A DNA stretch of 64,000 nucleotides from Brevundimonas sp. (GTDB lineage: Bacteria; Pseudomonadota; Alphaproteobacteria; Caulobacterales; Caulobacteraceae), in the NCBI GenBank assembly GCA_003248965.1, contig QFQU01000006.1, positions 1 to 64,000 on the forward strand, in the 5' to 3' direction. The notes under the pieces were generated by a model, which was given only the letters and a program-made list of their open reading frames with translations, did no database searches and was not told the DNA's origin. The position numbers and the translations under genes are program-made. Shown one piece after another: positions 1 to 7,765 of this stretch (position 1 is its first letter; each line of letters starts with the position of its first letter).

Positions 1-265
1 CGTCACGAACCCCGCCACAGCCTGACCATGCCGCTCTTCAAGCCGATCTCAGTCAGGCGACTTTTTCAACGGTATCGACTCAAAGCGGTAGTTGCCGACG
101 TCCGCTTTGCGGCCGGAGGGCGATCAGCCATCGAAAGCGAAGGTCTGACACGTGCGCAACGTCCGTTTTGTATTAGGTGGGCGCTTCCTGAGGAGCCGAC
201 TTTTCGCTTGGCCCCCACCAAGGCATTGGTAGTCTGGTCTCTAGCATAAGCTGTGGGAGGCGGCG
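1..265. other. Left edge, no supported gene
   Basis: I find no convincing gene here. A 73-codon open frame from 28 to 249 has no ribosome binding site and no recognisable protein pattern. The last bases carry GGGAGG at 255-260, which serves the gene starting at 266. The stretch may be the end of a neighbouring mobile or accessory segment, but nothing visible proves it. Confidence 0.4.
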
Positions 266-466
266 TTGAGTGAACCTGACGAATGGGTAGATGTGCGCCT
301 CGCGGCGGCGATAACCGCGGCGACTACAAGCGATCATGTATTCCCAGGCGCGGTTGCTGCCGAGTTGCGCAAGCTGCTGAGGGGGCCTCTGCAGGAGGGG
401 AAGAAGCCCGCTGATCTGGATGTCATGGCAACGTCGCTTATCGCTGCGAACCGGGGCGAAAAGTGA
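266..466 (+). CDS. Small partner protein of zinc-hook ATPase
   Basis: This encodes a 66-residue protein that I do not recognise. The start is TTG, chosen because GGGAGG lies five bases upstream. Its stop overlaps the GTG start of the ATPase gene in a GTGA junction (463-466), so the two are almost certainly translationally coupled. The protein is soluble, mixed acidic and basic, with no membrane segment or cysteine. Small genes placed before SMC/Rad50-like ATPases often encode accessory subunits of defence systems, so a partner role is inferred from position only. Confidence 0.6.
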   Translation: MSEPDEWVDVRLAAAITAATTSDHVFPGAVAAELRKLLRGPLQEGKKPADLDVMATSLIAANRGEK

Positions 467-2805
467 GACTGCGCTCCATTAGCCTTCAATGGTTCCGGGG
501 AGCGGCCGAGGGGGCGACGCTTGAACTCGGGGGGCGCTCTGCGACGATCTATGGGACCAACGGCGCAGGCAAGAGTTCATTCGTGGACGGTGTTGAGGTC
601 ACGGTCGGCGGCGGCAAAGTCGGCCATCTCAGCCATGAGTATTCCGGCCGAAACCAAGAGAAGGGGCTACTGAATACGGCGCGTCCGGCGGGGCAGAAAA
701 CGGCGGTGGTGATCACCCTGACGGACGGGTCGTCGGAGACGCTGACGTGGCAGGCTGGCGCTCCGACCCGCACCAAGCAAGGCGCGACGGCGATTGAGCA
801 CTGGGACTACCGCCGGACGGTGCTCCGGCAGGAGGAGCTGTCTGGGTTCATCCGGGCCACGAAGGGCGACAAGTACGGAGCCGTGCTGCCATTGCTTGGG
901 CTGTCCCATCTGGAGGCGACTGCTGAGAACCTCCACAAGCTAGTGAAAGCCATTGAGCGGCAGGCCGATTTGCCCGCCCTCCGCGCGAAGCTGGACCTCG
1001 CTGCCGACCGCCGCAAAGAGGTATTCGGCGAGCAGACCAATGATCAGCTCCTTGCTCGGTTGGAGCAGCTTCGTCTCATCTACGCGCCCAAGCAGCCGGT
1101 GGAGTCCCGGACAAAAACCGTTGCCTACGTGCTGTCGGCTATCGACGACCAGATTGCCTCCCTCAGTGCCGACCAAAGGCGGGCAGCAGCGGTCGGCGAG
1201 ATTGGTGGAAGCGATCTTGAGGCTCGCCTAGCGAAGGTCACGGAAGCAGCGTCACGGATTGCTGAAGTAGCCGAACCTCTGATCAAGGAGCGCCTTGAAG
1301 TACTGAGCGCCGCAGATGGTTTCGCTACAGCAGGAGGCGACCTTCAGGGCCCCATCGCCTGCCCAGCGTGTGGCAAGGAAGTGGAGGCTGACGAGTTCCG
1401 CGAGCACGTGGCCAACGAGCGCGACCGGCTGTCGGCCGCTCAGAAAATGTACGACGAGCATCGGGCGGCAGTCGCGGAGGTATGCGAGGAAGTCGCCCGT
1501 CTGCGGACCGTTGCCGGGAAGGAAGACTTGGCGGGCTGGCGGGCTGGCCTACCGGCCGACGTTGCGGACCATGCCGCCTACCTAGCGGGGCTCATACCTG
1601 CCGACCTGAGAACCTCGTGCGGGCCCGAAGATGTTGCGGAGCTTCAGGCGAAGGTTCTGCCGGTCGTCGCGCGGGCGGCTGAGGATGCCAAGGCCTCTCC
1701 CCCACAGGTCCAGACGCTGGTGGATCACCAGACGGAGGGGAGAGTCCTTCAAGCGTCGCTGAAGGCTGGCGCGCTGCGGGCAGGACTGAACCGAGCCGAC
1801 GCCCTGATCCGACTCGTGAAGGCGCTAGAGGCGGGGGTTAGGGAGGAAATCGCCGAACGGGCGCGCACCACCTTTGAAAGCATTTCCGGCGACGTGCAGC
1901 GGTACTGGAAAGTCCTCCAGCCCAACGACGTGATCACGGATGTGCGGCTCGTGGTGCCCGAGGACAACGACAAAGCCGTGGAAGTCGCTCTCCGGTTTCA
2001 CGGGAAAGCTCAAGACAGCCCGCGCCTCACCCTCTCGGAAGGTCAGCGCAATGCCCTCGGGCTCTGCATCTTTCTGGCGATGGCGCACAAGGCTGCGGAC
2101 GAGGACCGTCCCATCATCCTGGACGATGTGGTCATCAGTTTCGACCGCGAGCATCGCTCAAGAGTGGGAGCTTTGCTGCGGCAGGAGTTTGCAAACCGAC
2201 AGGTCGTCCTGCTCACCCATGACCGGGAATGGTACTTCGAGCTGCAACGCACTCTGCCTGTGAAGCACTGGGGGTTCCAGCGGCTTCGACCCTTCACCGC
2301 GCCTGACGCCGGGATCACCTTTGCAGACCACGGCGTGGACATCGCGATGGCAAAGGCGCGTGCGAAGACAGAGCCTGAAGAAGCGTTGGGGAACGTCCGC
2401 CGGTTGATGGATGTGGCCCTGAGCGAGGTGGCGGAGAGGATCGGTCTAGCCGTCCCGCACATGAGGGGCGATGACAACGACCACCGAACCGCTGGTCAGT
2501 TCCTCGTGGCTCTGGACCGCGCTGCCGCCAAGTCTTTCCGCAAGAAGGCTGGGGACGCTTACGTTCCCAACGCCGACGCTCTCGCTGCGATTAAGAAGAC
2601 GAAGCCTGAGCTGGCGATCTGGGGAAACCGGGGCACCCATACCTTCAGCGGCAGCACGACCGAAGCGGAGGAGTTGATCGGCGGATGCGAGGCCGTCCTC
2701 GGGGCTTTCATGTGCGATGGTTGTGGGACCCCGGTCGGCATCTTTGACTCTACAGGGGGCAAGGTTGAGTGCCGGTGCGGGAACCTGCAATGGCGGCCTG
2801 AATAG
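463..2805 (+). CDS. Rad50-like ATPase with zinc-hook CXXC
   Basis: This 780-residue protein is an SMC/Rad50-type ABC ATPase. The Walker A motif is GTNGAGKSS at residues 31-39. A central region predicted to be helical is interrupted by a CPAC zinc-hook-like motif at 300-303. The ABC signature (LSEGQRN) sits near 525, Walker B (IILDDVVISFD) near 552 and the His-switch (LLTHDREW) near 584. The roughly 150 residues after the ATPase head form an extra domain with a GNRGTHT motif, ending in a CDGC...CRCG zinc-ribbon-like pair near 751-774. The start is GTG, overlapping the upstream small gene. The hook plus C-terminal effector-like domain recalls RloC/PrrC-type or other defence ATPases, but I cannot assign a named system. 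The next gene, on the opposite strand, belongs to a restriction-modification set. Confidence 0.75.
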   Translation: MRLRSISLQWFRGAAEGATLELGGRSATIYGTNGAGKSSFVDGVEVTVGGGKVGHLSHEYSGRNQEKGLLNTARPAGQKTAVVITLTDGSSETLTWQAGAPTRTKQGATAIEHWDYRRTVLRQEELSGFIRATKGDKYGAVLPLLGLSHLEATAENLHKLVKAIERQADLPALRAKLDLAADRRKEVFGEQTNDQLLARLEQLRLIYAPKQPVESRTKTVAYVLSAIDDQIASLSADQRRAAAVGEIGGSDLEARLAKVTEAASRIAEVAEPLIKERLEVLSAADGFATAGGDLQGPIACPACGKEVEADEFREHVANERDRLSAAQKMYDEHRAAVAEVCEEVARLRTVAGKEDLAGWRAGLPADVADHAAYLAGLIPADLRTSCGPEDVAELQAKVLPVVARAAEDAKASPPQVQTLVDHQTEGRVLQASLKAGALRAGLNRADALIRLVKALEAGVREEIAERARTTFESISGDVQRYWKVLQPNDVITDVRLVVPEDNDKAVEVALRFHGKAQDSPRLTLSEGQRNALGLCIFLAMAHKAADEDRPIILDDVVISFDREHRSRVGALLRQEFANRQVVLLTHDREWYFELQRTLPVKHWGFQRLRPFTAPDAGITFADHGVDIAMAKARAKTEPEEALGNVRRLMDVALSEVAERIGLAVPHMRGDDNDHRTAGQFLVALDRAAAKSFRKKAGDAYVPNADALAAIKKTKPELAIWGNRGTHTFSGSTTEAEELIGGCEAVLGAFMCDGCGTPVGIFDSTGGKVECRCGNLQWRPE

Positions 2806-2882
2806 GTCCAAGCCTCGTATCTCGGCAGGGTTCCGTTTCGGACGAGACGAGGATGTGCGTTTGTTGATGCCGCCTCATGAGA

Positions 2883-3872
2883 TCAGACCCGGCCCGTCGC
2901 GAGGATAATCTTGAGTGACGGATCGGTTTCGGTCGTCTCGACGATCCGATTGTAGATCTCGAGCAGTTGACCGATCTCGTGCGCGCGGGCCTGCGGACTG
3001 TCGCCGCCTTGGTCGAGCGCGCTGGCAGCGAGCCACTGGTGGGCGTCGAACACGTCTATTCGATCGGCGATGCCGGCGTTCTCGCCCAAGCCGGTTGCCA
3101 GAGCGACGCCCCGCCCCAGTGTGAGGATGACAGGTCGTTGCCCGCCGGACAGGTTGGTTTGGCATTTCCGGATTAGAGCTTCGCCCGGCGCGGTCGAGAC
3201 GTGGATCGCCAGATCCCCGATTGAGAAATCGCCGGGACGCGACTGACCCTCATCCTTGGTGGAGGCCGAGTGATGCTCCACCTCGCCATAGGCCCCTTCG
3301 AGTTTCGCGCCTACCAGATGTTGGAGCACTGTGCCGACGACCATGGTGCCGGGCGTTTCGCGCTGACGGACTTCGGCCTGCTCGAATAGGTTGCGGAAGG
3401 CGGTGCGCAAGCTGGCTTGCGGATCGAGTCGCATGACCAGCGGTTTGCCCGCGAAGAAGAGCTGAACCCTGGAAATCCAGAACGCCTCGACCTGGTCCAG
3501 GTCGAGCGCGCTGTCGGCTTCGGCATGGAGCTCATTGAGCAGGGCGACGTAGGCGTTCATCTTGCCCATGGAGCCGCGGCTAGTTCGGCCGCCTTCTTCG
3601 GCGAGCACTCGGTCAATGCCGTGGCGGGCGAGCACCTGCTGGACCTTGCCTTTGCCGAGCCCGAGAACCTGTCCCTCTTTCTCCGTGCGGAGGCGTGCCG
3701 GATCTAGGGGAAGACCCATGGTCCGGGCGTGGTCGGTCACAACTAAGGGCAGTCCCAGAGCGCCCTTAGAGCGGATGGCGTGCTCATCAGCGAACGCCGC
3801 CAGGCGGTCCGTGAGACCATCCCGAGACTGCGGTGCCTCTGTCGGAGTTGCTCCCGGCTCTTCGGACGCCAT
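2883..3872 (-). CDS. DUF4928 protein, probable restriction endonuclease
   Basis: This is a 329-residue soluble protein of the DUF4928 type, a family found next to C5 cytosine methyltransferases and thought to supply the restriction activity. It starts four bases after the methyltransferase stop, so the two are cotranscribed. The N-terminal third is helical with a GLGKGKVQQVLARHGI segment. The centre contains GTVLQHLVGAKLEGAYGE followed by SRPGDFSIGDLAIHVST, whose D...E/D spacing could be a PD-(D/E)XK-like core. The catalytic assignment is inference. An unrelated function in the same R-M operon is possible but less likely. Confidence 0.7.
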   Translation of the reverse strand: MASEEPGATPTEAPQSRDGLTDRLAAFADEHAIRSKGALGLPLVVTDHARTMGLPLDPARLRTEKEGQVLGLGKGKVQQVLARHGIDRVLAEEGGRTSRGSMGKMNAYVALLNELHAEADSALDLDQVEAFWISRVQLFFAGKPLVMRLDPQASLRTAFRNLFEQAEVRQRETPGTMVVGTVLQHLVGAKLEGAYGEVEHHSASTKDEGQSRPGDFSIGDLAIHVSTAPGEALIRKCQTNLSGGQRPVILTLGRGVALATGLGENAGIADRIDVFDAHQWLAASALDQGGDSPQARAHEIGQLLEIYNRIVETTETDPSLKIILATGRV

Positions 3873-3876
3873 GCGG

Positions 3877-5022
3877 TCAGGCGGCCCGTTCGTAGGGAAC
3901 TGGTCCCACCAGAACCGGCTCGAAAATCTCGCGCCGCAGATGAGCGACGACCGGGGCGGCGACGCCGTCGCCGGTTAGGTGGTAGGCGTCGTTATAGCGA
4001 TGCGGCAGGACGTAATCGTCCTTCAGCCCCATGAGCCGCGCTGTCTCCCGCGCGGAGATCAATCGGGACCGAACCTTTGGGCCATCGACCACCAGAATGA
4101 TCTGGCGGCTTGAGCCGCCAGCCGGGGTGCGTAAGCACCCGGCGACGTCATCGAACCGCACCTCGGCGCGCTGCACCTTCACGCCCTTTTCGTCGAAGCG
4201 GGTGCGGCGGTAGACGCCGCCGACGATCCGGCGACCAGCTTTCTTGGCCTCATTGACCTTGGCTTTGTTGACCTTGGACATCATGGCGAGAAGTTTGTTG
4301 GTCTCCGCTGGGGTGTGCCAATCTACACTGTCGGGAGTCTCTTCGATCAGATCCGCGAACACGTCGTTGCGGGCTTCCGGGGCCGCCAGATTCCACCAGA
4401 CCATGTCTGCCCGGACCTTGGGCGGCAGGCTGTCGACCGCGCGCAGCAGAGCCTTGGTGTGGAACGGTTCTGACGGTCGGGGCGACGTCAGCCCGCCGGG
4501 CAGCTCTATATCGTTCCGAACACCGATGACGAAGAGGCGAGGGCGCGACTGCGGAACGAACAGATCCGCGTTGATCACGAGAGCGCCGTACCGGTACCCG
4601 GCCTCGGAGAAGGTCTTGCAGATCGCCTTGAAATCTTCGCCGCCATGGGAGGTCAAAGATCCGCAGACGTTCTCCACCGCGACGAGCTTCGGGGCACGGC
4701 CGTCGGCGGCGAGTCCGCGGACGACATCCCAGAACGGATAGAAGGCGCCAGAGCGTTCGCCCGCCAGGCCCGCGCCTACACCGGCTAGCGACAGATCCTG
4801 GCAGGGAAAGCTGCCCCAGACGAGGTCGGGCGATCCCGGAAGGTGCGCGGCGTTCAGCTTGCGAATGTCCTCGACCTGCAATTCGCCGGCGTCGCCCCAG
4901 TTGGCCCGATAGGCGTCGCCCTTCTTAGGGTCGAAATCGTTGGCAAACAGACAGGTCCAGTCCTCGCCCAGTCCGGCCCGGACCATGCCCCCGCCGGCGA
5001 AGAACTCGTAGAAGCTACCCAT
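3877..5022 (-). CDS. DNA cytosine-5 methyltransferase
   Basis: This 381-residue enzyme transfers a methyl group from S-adenosylmethionine to carbon 5 of cytosine in a specific DNA site. The ordered motifs are clear: motif I (FFAGGGMVRAGLG, residues 7-19), motif IV with the catalytic cysteine in SFPCQDLSLAG (Cys74), motif VI ENV (117-119), motif VIII QSRPRLFVIGV, the RLISARETARLMG segment, and motif X (HLTGDGVAAPVVAHL) near the C terminus. The target recognition region lies between motifs VIII and IX and is fairly short. It is the middle gene of a three-gene operon, overlapping the upstream regulator by eight bases and followed closely by the DUF4928 gene. The specificity cannot be read from the sequence. 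Confidence 0.93.
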   Translation of the reverse strand: MGSFYEFFAGGGMVRAGLGEDWTCLFANDFDPKKGDAYRANWGDAGELQVEDIRKLNAAHLPGSPDLVWGSFPCQDLSLAGVGAGLAGERSGAFYPFWDVVRGLAADGRAPKLVAVENVCGSLTSHGGEDFKAICKTFSEAGYRYGALVINADLFVPQSRPRLFVIGVRNDIELPGGLTSPRPSEPFHTKALLRAVDSLPPKVRADMVWWNLAAPEARNDVFADLIEETPDSVDWHTPAETNKLLAMMSKVNKAKVNEAKKAGRRIVGGVYRRTRFDEKGVKVQRAEVRFDDVAGCLRTPAGGSSRQIILVVDGPKVRSRLISARETARLMGLKDDYVLPHRYNDAYHLTGDGVAAPVVAHLRREIFEPVLVGPVPYERAA

Positions 5023-5218
5023 GTCGACACTCCACGGCCTCGCTCACGGTCCAACCTTCGCGTGCAAGCTTTTCTTGTACCGCTTCGGTTAGCCAAGTGT
5101 TACGCGACACATGGCCCGGTCGGGCCAGCCGGGCCGCATCAATGGCGGTAAACACCTCGCCCGGCAGGCGCAGATTGAGGCGGTCGAGGGTCACGGGCGC
5201 GGATGCAGATTCGCTCAT
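5015..5218 (-). CDS. Ribbon-helix-helix regulator of the R-M operon
   Basis: This 67-residue protein has the look of a ribbon-helix-helix/CopG-like DNA-binding protein: a short strand (LNLRLPGEVFTAID) followed by two helices (RPGHVSRNTWLTEAVQEKLA). It is the first gene of the R-M operon and overlaps the methyltransferase start by eight bases. A perfect palindrome sits directly before its ATG, which fits autoregulation of the operon. A controller role is inferred from position and fold. Other small RHH proteins act as antitoxins, but no toxin gene is visible here. Confidence 0.7.
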   Translation of the reverse strand: MSESASAPVTLDRLNLRLPGEVFTAIDAARLARPGHVSRNTWLTEAVQEKLAREGWTVSEAVECRHG

Positions 5219-5235
5219 GGCGCCACTTTGGCGCC
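5219..5235. promoter_or_regulatory. Palindrome before R-M operon, candidate operator
   Basis: GGCGCCACTTTGGCGCC is a perfect inverted repeat with seven-base arms (GGCGCCA and TGGCGCC) around CTT. It abuts the ATG of the ribbon-helix-helix gene, covering its ribosome-binding region. Binding there would block expression of the whole R-M operon. It lies in the 99-base divergent gap to the gene at 5318. Confidence 0.5.
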
Positions 5236-5317
5236 GCGGCCAGCCAAGGTCCAGTTCCTTATTTGTTCTTCTTACTCGACTCCTGTGGACGCCCTAGGCT
5301 CTCAACTAGGAGGACGC

Positions 5318-5914
5318 ATGGCCGGCATGGCTGATGACGATCAACAAATGGGTACTCACGGCGCTGCAGCGGGCCAGGCGCTGGATCTGACTGGCCTGGC
5401 CGTTTTGTCGGTCGCCGAAATCGAAGCCGCAGAAGACGAGGGCTTCCTCGCCGGCAATCAGGAATACCTTGATCTCAGTTTCTTGAGCGTGGCCGATCTT
5501 GCCGATTGCATCACACGAGAAGATCAACTCCTTCGTCAGTTTCGGGGCGCGCCGGACTCCGGTGCCGCCGAACAAGCGTTCATCGCCAGCCGGGAGGTTC
5601 AGGACGATGTTGAAGCCCTGTGGCATCTGGACGTGGGGGTAGCTGCCGCGACGGTGGCCCTGATCGCCTCCGGGGCGCATCCGTTTCTGAGCTGCAACGG
5701 TGGCGTCCTTGGTGCCCATCATTCCAGACCGCATCCGTTGGTGCGCTTCTATCTGCAGGATCTCGCACCCCAACGGCTTCGCGACTGGCTGTCCGGGTCC
5801 GGCCTATCACTAAGCAACGAGGAGGGTATCCTTGTTCTGCACTCCGAGCGGCTGGAGCCCTTTTCCGTGTTCGCCAGCCTTGCGCTGAAGACCCTGTCGG
5901 AGAACGATCGCTAG
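5318..5914 (+). CDS. Hypothetical protein divergent from R-M operon
   Basis: This encodes a 198-residue protein that I do not recognise. The ATG was chosen because AGGAGG lies at 5308-5313. The frame is open further upstream, but without signals. The protein is acidic and soluble, with no signal peptide or membrane helix. Notable patches are an N-terminal segment rich in Asp/Glu and Ala, a central SGAHPFLSCNGG loop followed by HHSRPHPLVRFYLQ, and a C-terminal mixed alpha/beta region. It is transcribed away from the R-M operon across a 99-base gap holding the palindrome, so it could be co-regulated with it. No function is assigned. Confidence 0.65.
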   Translation: MAGMADDDQQMGTHGAAAGQALDLTGLAVLSVAEIEAAEDEGFLAGNQEYLDLSFLSVADLADCITREDQLLRQFRGAPDSGAAEQAFIASREVQDDVEALWHLDVGVAAATVALIASGAHPFLSCNGGVLGAHHSRPHPLVRFYLQDLAPQRLRDWLSGSGLSLSNEEGILVLHSERLEPFSVFASLALKTLSENDR

Positions 5915-6244
5915 GGCGTACCGCCGCGCCCATCCTCCCGCGCGCCATGATCGCGGTGAGAGAGGGGACAAACCCGCGGTAGTCCTAGACTATGCCCTCC
6001 GGGGAGTTGCGGAAGAGCGCCGTGAAAATGATCTGGCGATGCGTGTCATCCCGGCGGTCGACCCCTTGGTGAGCGCCAGATAGGTGGCGGCCATCACCTC
6101 AGGCTCCTCGGAGGCAGACCTGCCGCTCGAGTCTTGATGGAAGTCGGCTCTCCGGCGTCGAGTCAATGACCGCTGTTGGCGCAAGATCGCCGGAGTTGGA
6201 GTAGGATAGGCGTCGCAGGGAGGCCGTCTCATGGGAGGTTGGCC
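5915..6244. other. Non-coding gap before integrase
   Basis: No gene is supported in these 330 bases. A minus-strand open frame crosses the stretch and continues into the integrase coding region on the other strand, so it is best read as an artefact. The end carries GGGAGG (6233-6238), the ribosome binding site of the integrase. I see no obvious attachment-site repeat. Confidence 0.4.
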
Positions 6245-6871
6245 ATGCGCCAGTCTGACCTGTTTATCGTCCCTCGCCGGCCTTGGAATGCGGGTCGCCT
6301 CATTGGCCCCAAAGCGCCGCTCAAGCCAAAACACGTCTGGGCCATCAGACAGCAATTGAAGGTGTCCAAGCGAGTGCGTGATCTCGCGATGTTCAACTGC
6401 GCCCTTGATGCCAAACTTAGGGCTTGTGACCTCGTGAAACTCCGTGTGAGCGATGTCGCCCCAGGCGGATCCCTGAGGGTCCGATCGACCGTCATCCAAC
6501 AGAAAACAGGCCGCCCGGTGCCGTTCGAGATCACTGAGCCAGCCAGAGATGCAATAGCAGCTTGGCTACTGGTGCGCGGCCGACGTAATGACGACTGGCT
6601 GTTTCCGAGCAGGAGTTCTGCTGGCAACCACATCGGCACACGGCAGTACGCGAGACTGGTCGAGCAGTGGGTCCGAATGATTGACCTCGAACCTTCGCCT
6701 TACGGCACTCACAGCCTTCGGCGAACCAAGGTGTCGCTCGTTTACAAGAAGACCGGCAACCTGCGGGCGTGTCAGTTGCTGCTGGGCCACCGGAAGCTCG
6801 AAAGCACTGTCCGCTATCTGGGTATCGAGGTTGATGACGCTCTTGAGCTCTCCGAGCAGCTTGAGCTTTAG
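6245..6871 (+). CDS. Minimal tyrosine recombinase/integrase
   Basis: This 208-residue protein has the full catalytic set of tyrosine recombinases: the box I arginine in AKLRACDLVKLRVSD, the lysine in QQKTGRPVPFEI, HSLRR for the HxxR motif, LGHRKLESTVRYLGI for the second histidine, and the nucleophilic tyrosine. It lacks the usual separate N-terminal core-binding domain, so it is about the size of FimB/FimE-type recombinases. The ATG at 6245 follows GGGAGG; in-frame codons further upstream have no such signal. It lies between the R-M/ATPase cluster and conserved-looking kdp genes, which marks a plausible edge of mobile DNA. Its stop overlaps the stop of the convergent gene. Confidence 0.85.
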   Translation: MRQSDLFIVPRRPWNAGRLIGPKAPLKPKHVWAIRQQLKVSKRVRDLAMFNCALDAKLRACDLVKLRVSDVAPGGSLRVRSTVIQQKTGRPVPFEITEPARDAIAAWLLVRGRRNDDWLFPSRSSAGNHIGTRQYARLVEQWVRMIDLEPSPYGTHSLRRTKVSLVYKKTGNLRACQLLLGHRKLESTVRYLGIEVDDALELSEQLEL

Positions 6872-7062
6872 GTGAGACCTCTGGCCAGCGAAGCGAGTTC
6901 AGTTGCTGGTCTATGAGCGGCGAGTTCATTTGCAGCTTCACGTAGAGCCTGCCTGCGATTCACGAAGACGCCCTCGAACAGTCCATCCGACCGTGTGACA
7001 CGCCAGAGTTCGCCGACGCGCTTGATGGTGATGCCCGGCGGTGGGGGAGGTAAGTCGATCAT
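6868..7062 (-). CDS. Small DUF2188-like protein, third gene of microprotein operon
   Basis: This 64-residue protein has a proline-rich start (MIDLPPPPPG) and then a compact pattern, ITIKRVGELWRVTRSDGLFEGVFVNRRQALREAANELAAH. That looks like strand-strand-strand-helix, as in small DUF2188-like proteins. The start overlaps the stop of the preceding gene in an ATGA junction (7059-7062). It shares spacing of W, V, F, R and A residues with the protein encoded at 7059-7256, so the two may be distant paralogues. Function is unknown. Its stop overlaps that of the convergent integrase gene by three bases. Confidence 0.6.
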   Translation of the reverse strand: MIDLPPPPPGITIKRVGELWRVTRSDGLFEGVFVNRRQALREAANELAAHRPATELASLARGLT

Positions 7063-7256
7063 TGGCGGCCTCTCAGCCGATCCGCCTGTCTTTGCAGCGT
7101 CGCGGCGATCCTTTCGGCGGCCTGCCTGTTCGCGAACGGGCGGGTGCATGCGCCGTTGACCGAGACGCTCCAGCCGCCGGCGCGCGGCACGACGGTGTAA
7201 CGTCGGCGGCTCTCGGTCGCCGGGCTGTGGCGACCGGAACAATAGCCGGCCATCAT
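7059..7256 (-). CDS. Small DUF2188-like protein, second gene of microprotein operon
   Basis: This is a 65-residue protein starting MMAGYC. The start at 7256 is supported by GGGAGGA six bases upstream and by an ATGA overlap with the preceding gene's stop. The core (YTVVPRAGGWSVSVNGACTRPF followed by a helix ANRQAAERIAATLQRQAD) matches the DUF2188-type pattern of a strand pair with a conserved Trp, then an Ala-rich helix. No function is known for these proteins. It is coupled at both ends to its neighbours. Confidence 0.62.
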   Translation of the reverse strand: MMAGYCSGRHSPATESRRRYTVVPRAGGWSVSVNGACTRPFANRQAAERIAATLQRQADRLRGRQ

Positions 7257-7387
7257 CGACGATCCTCCCGACGGTTTGCGGGCACGCCGAAGGCTAGGCC
7301 GAGAACGTCCATAGTCATGCGCCAGACGCTGGGCTGGCTGGCGGGGCTCGGACGGGCGGAGAGTTTGAGCAGGTGGTTGCGGGTCAT
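7253..7387 (-). CDS. 44-residue protein, first gene of microprotein operon
   Basis: This 44-residue, strongly basic protein begins MTRNHLLKLSARPSP. The start is well supported: AAAGGAGG lies five bases before the ATG. The stop overlaps the next start (ATGA at 7253-7256). The sequence has a Pro/Ser-rich middle and a hydrophobic WRMTMDVLGLAFGVP segment, too short for a confident membrane helix. I do not recognise it. It is transcribed away from kdp across a 192-base gap. Confidence 0.55.
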   Translation of the reverse strand: MTRNHLLKLSARPSPASQPSVWRMTMDVLGLAFGVPANRREDRR

Positions 7388-7483
7388 GATGACCTCCTTT
7401 GCAAGGCCGCCATTCCACCCCCCGGGGCGGTAAGCGCGCCATGTGGATCGCGGGTGCCGGCGTAAGGTCCGCATAAGCCCGGC

Positions 7484-7500
7484 CTTATGTTTTCCTTATG
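7484..7500. promoter_or_regulatory. CTTATG direct repeat, candidate KdpE site
   Basis: CTTATG occurs at 7484-7489 and again at 7495-7500, an eleven-base period typical of OmpR-family response regulator sites. A mirrored CATAAG lies just upstream at 7472-7477. The repeat sits about 80 bases before the first kdp reading frame and also in the divergent gap before the microprotein operon. KdpE, encoded downstream, is the obvious candidate ligand. This is inference from spacing, not a matched published consensus. Confidence 0.4.
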
Positions 7501-7579
7501 CGTCGGGCCTGAACCCGAATGGCGCGCTTACGCGGTTCGGTGAGCATCTGCGGTCTCCAACAAGTCGGAGGCGATCGGC

Positions 7580-7663
7580 ATGGCCGATGTGATGTTTCTG
7601 GCGATCGGCGGCGGCGCGTTTCTCGCGTTCGCCGCGCTCGCCCTATTCCTGAAGCGGGTGTGA
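7580..7663 (+). CDS. 27-residue single-helix microprotein before kdpF
   Basis: A very short frame encodes MADVMFLAIGGGAFLAFAAL followed by ALFLKRV. This is a single hydrophobic helix with an acidic start and a basic end, suggesting the N terminus outside and the C terminus in the cytoplasm or the reverse. GGAGG lies at 7566-7570, nine bases before the ATG. The stop is two bases before the kdpF start. Small hydrophobic frames at this position occur in other kdp operons, so it may be a second stabilising peptide of the pump. The role is inferred. Confidence 0.5.
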   Translation: MADVMFLAIGGGAFLAFAALALFLKRV

Positions 7664-7665
7664 CG

Positions 7666-7752
7666 ATGCTGGTCGGCATGCTCTGGGGCGCCGGCGCGAT
7701 CGTCGTCGCCGTCTATATGGTCGCGGCCCTGCTGCGGCCCGAGCGGTTCTGA
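7666..7752 (+). CDS. kdpF: KdpF, small subunit of K+-transporting ATPase
   Basis: This 28-residue peptide is one membrane helix ending in the hallmark VYMVAALLRPERF, matching the KdpF ending (AALLRPERF). KdpF stabilises the KdpABC complex in the inner membrane. The gene lies two bases after the preceding microprotein stop and 13 bases before kdpA. It is too short for ordinary ORF thresholds but unmistakable by motif. Confidence 0.85.
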   Translation: MLVGMLWGAGAIVVAVYMVAALLRPERF

Positions 7753-7765
7753 GGGAGCCGCGCCC

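Noticed and set aside
5990..6499. Minus-strand 169-codon frame across the integrase start
   Set aside because: Overlaps the integrase coding sequence and has no recognisable motif.
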